Of a stretch of DNA of 64,000 nucleotides, positions 62,205-64,000 are shown piece by piece. Every line of letters starts with the position of its first letter. Position 1 is the first letter of the stretch. A model generated the notes under the pieces. That model did not search any database and was not told the DNA's origin. It saw only the letters and a program-made list of their open reading frames with translations. The translations under genes were made by a program, and so were the position numbers. Origin of the DNA: Bacteroidota bacterium (GTDB lineage Bacteria; Bacteroidota; Bacteroidia; NS11-12g; UBA9320); the NCBI GenBank assembly GCA_016124755.1, contig WGNA01000027.1:55366-119365 (forward strand), in the 5' to 3' direction.

Positions 62205-64000
62205 ATGAATCACACCTTTACAAATTTAGTTCGGAAGATGAGTTCAGCATTTGGTCTGAAGGCGTTTTCCCTGTTGGCTGTTTTTGTTTTTTCGGGATTG
62301 ATGGCTCATGCACAGTATTGTACTGTAAGTCACACCGTAACTGGTTGTCCGACTTACTATATGTACATCGGAGGCATTGAAGTAATCAACAACGGAAACA
62401 CACTCTTTAGTAAGGCTAATGATGGCTGTAATCAGACCTCAGTTCCCAATTACACACTGATGTCTTCTTCGCCTTCTTTCACCTTAAACGGGGGTTCTTC
62501 TTATACCATGAAAATTGGTTCCGGAACCACGTATAACACACACATTGGTGTTTGGGTCGATATTACCGGTGACGGTGATTTCGATGACGCCGGTGAATGG
62601 GTTTCGCAAGGATGGAAAGACATGCCTGCAAACTCAACATCAACCTACAACTTTACCTTATCTTGTTCGAACATTAAAACGGGTCCTACCCGAATGAGGG
62701 TTAGAACGGATTACGAAGGGTCTGCTGCTTTTACACAAAGTTCTGCTTGTACCAACGTAAACTATGGTGAAACCGAGGATTATACAATTGCATTGGCAAC
62801 TTCAGGATCCTTAAAAGCAGGATTTTTTGTTGTTGATACTGCATTTGTAAAAACTCCGGTTCAACTTGTTAACAGCAATCAAACAGGTTATCTTTATCAT
62901 GGATGGGATATAGGTGATGATGGAAAAATTGATTACACCACAACAAACGCTACTCATAAGTTCAACTCACCAGGGTCTTATTGTATTCGTTTATTCAGTC
63001 AGAACTGTTTAGGTCGTGATTCAGTAGTTCATTGTTTAACTATTGTAAAACCGACTCAACCGCCGGTTGCAGATTTTATTTCAGATAGAAATGAAGTTGA
63101 AATATACAACACGTTCCAGTTAACCGACTTGTCAACTAATGGTGCTATCTATTGGGATTGGTTCTTATATCAGGAATCAGATTCTGCCGGTACCCGAATC
63201 GACGGAGATGATTATCCGGATTTAAGAGGTGGTGACGAAACAGTTAATCAGAATCCTGAGGTGTTTACTGCTAAAGGAATCCCAGGATTTCCGGATCGGG
63301 GAAAATGGAGTGTAGGATTAACCGCTTCCAATGACGTCGGAGCTTCTGTTACTCTTATTAAGCATGATTATATTGAAGTAATTAAAGGTTGCGACGTTGA
63401 AATGGGTCCCGGAACCGTAACCGGAATTCCCGGAAACGTAATCACTTGTGAGGCCGGTACTATTAAAAACAAAGACAACGGTAGCGGAAATTACTCTTCT
63501 CCTGAGGCAAACCTTGATGCGTTGATCGCACCTTGTGGCGCCCAGACCATTACATTCACATTTGACCAATGGGTTGTTCAGAGTAATGTTAACCTGAAAA
63601 TTTATGATGGACAAAATGCCAATGGTACTCCGCTCCACACTAAAGCAGGCTTTTCTTCTACAAATCCTCCAACACAACCGTTGGTTTCTAAATCAGGTGC
63701 ATTATATCTTTTATGGAATTCTTCAGGAACAGCAACCGACAAAGGTTTTATAGCACATTGGACATCCAGTGTTGGATCTCAAGATCCTCCGAAGGCATCC
63801 TTTAGTGTTTCAGACACTTTATATAATGCGGTTTATTCAACCTTTACTAACACCTCGCAAAACGCGGGTGGAGAGGTATTTTATAACTGGGAGATCGACG
63901 GCACGTCTTTGTCTAACAGCAAGGACATGGAGCAGATTTTCCTGAGCAATGCTACGTATAATGTATGTTTAACGGTAGAGACTTGCGCGGGCAAAGACAA
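62205..64000 (+). CDS. large exported GEVED/PKD/CUB-like surface protein (cut by window edge)
   Basis: The frame is open from the ATG at 62205 to the last base (598 codons seen), so its end lies outside. Signal peptide ends at AHAQ, about residue 37. Residues about 95-190 are a GEVED domain (GVWVDITGDGDFDDAGEWV, ACTNVNYGETEDYTI). Then a PKD-like region (GYLYHGWDIGDDGKIDY, GSYCIRLFSQNCLG) and a second one (PPVADFISDRNEVEIYN) follow. Residues about 410-520 look like a CUB domain (CGAQTITFTFDQ, NLKIYDGQNANGTPL, GFIAHWTSS), then another PKD-like region starts (ASFSVSDTLYNAVYST). A T9SS tail is expected beyond the window. Confidence 0.88.
   Translation, partial: MNHTFTNLVRKMSSAFGLKAFSLLAVFVFSGLMAHAQYCTVSHTVTGCPTYYMYIGGIEVINNGNTLFSKANDGCNQTSVPNYTLMSSSPSFTLNGGSSYTMKIGSGTTYNTHIGVWVDITGDGDFDDAGEWVSQGWKDMPANSTSTYNFTLSCSNIKTGPTRMRVRTDYEGSAAFTQSSACTNVNYGETEDYTIALATSGSLKAGFFVVDTAFVKTPVQLVNSNQTGYLYHGWDIGDDGKIDYTTTNATHKFNSPGSYCIRLFSQNCLGRDSVVHCLTIVKPTQPPVADFISDRNEVEIYNTFQLTDLSTNGAIYWDWFLYQESDSAGTRIDGDDYPDLRGGDETVNQNPEVFTAKGIPGFPDRGKWSVGLTASNDVGASVTLIKHDYIEVIKGCDVEMGPGTVTGIPGNVITCEAGTIKNKDNGSGNYSSPEANLDALIAPCGAQTITFTFDQWVVQSNVNLKIYDGQNANGTPLHTKAGFSSTNPPTQPLVSKSGALYLLWNSSGTATDKGFIAHWTSSVGSQDPPKASFSVSDTLYNAVYSTFTNTSQNAGGEVFYNWEIDGTSLSNSKDMEQIFLSNATYNVCLTVETCAGKD

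Noticed and set aside
62174..62380. A 68-codon plus-strand frame at the start of the last gene
   Set aside because: It lies in another frame inside the signal peptide and first domain of the large exported protein that starts at 62205, which has a proper signal peptide and stays open to the window end.

Overview
The window is about 64 kb of one chromosome of a Bacteroidota bacterium. The evidence is the content: type IX secretion (T9SS) sorting tails on several exported proteins, a choice-of-anchor L protein, an OMPP1/FadL-type barrel, a DUF4292 lipoprotein beside an EnvC-like protein, a bacterial GGGP synthase, and many starts preceded by TAnnTTTG, the -7 element of Bacteroidetes sigma-A promoters. 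Shine-Dalgarno sequences are weak or absent and TTG/GTG starts are common. The genus cannot be fixed from sequence alone. I see no rRNA, tRNA, CRISPR array, insertion sequence or prophage. Gene packing is very tight, with many convergent pairs separated by 0 to 8 bases or overlapping.

Layout. 0-2.2 kb: the end of an MBOAT O-acyltransferase and its SGNH-like partner, then a small coiled-coil protein. 2.3-9.8 kb: housekeeping and lipid genes (trhO, a GH3-family adenylating enzyme, dusB, a CPBP protease, cdsA, glutamate dehydrogenase, psd). 9.8-20.8 kb (minus strand): a glycosyltransferase fused to a deleted phosphoglycosyltransferase, a GlsB-like protein, an unrecognised exported protein, and an envelope cluster wzx-like/dut/nucleotidyltransferase/TPR lipoprotein/DUF4292/EnvC-like. 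20.9-26.5 kb: an unknown protein, an LVIVD-repeat T9SS substrate and a B12-dependent ribonucleotide reductase. 26.9-33.5 kb: GGGP synthase, an MFS exporter, a three-subunit proton-translocating transhydrogenase, an AspA/AstE-like zinc hydrolase and mscL.

33.6-42.2 kb holds only protease-related genes: a C1 peptidase, a SprT-like metalloprotein, an active-looking metacaspase, a second caspase-fold protein that has lost both catalytic residues, a trypsin-like protease fused to ankyrin repeats, and an M28 aminopeptidase. This is the most unusual part of the window. It is followed by a second GH3 paralogue, a DUF2330/RnfD-like pair, uvrB, an OmpA-family barrel, a radical SAM/SPASM enzyme, a DUF2007 protein and proS. 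From 52.4 kb the content turns to the cell surface: a Tyr/Asn/Gly-rich low-complexity exported protein in an operon with a FadL/PorV-like barrel, then two T9SS substrates, a NifU scaffold, a UvrD-type helicase-nuclease with a probable Fe-S cluster, and a large exported GEVED/PKD/CUB-like protein that runs off the right edge.

Eleven good matches to TAnnTTTG lie on the coding strand close to start codons. At uvrB, dusB and the anchor-L gene the box is only 4-5 bases from the start, which predicts leaderless or nearly leaderless transcripts.
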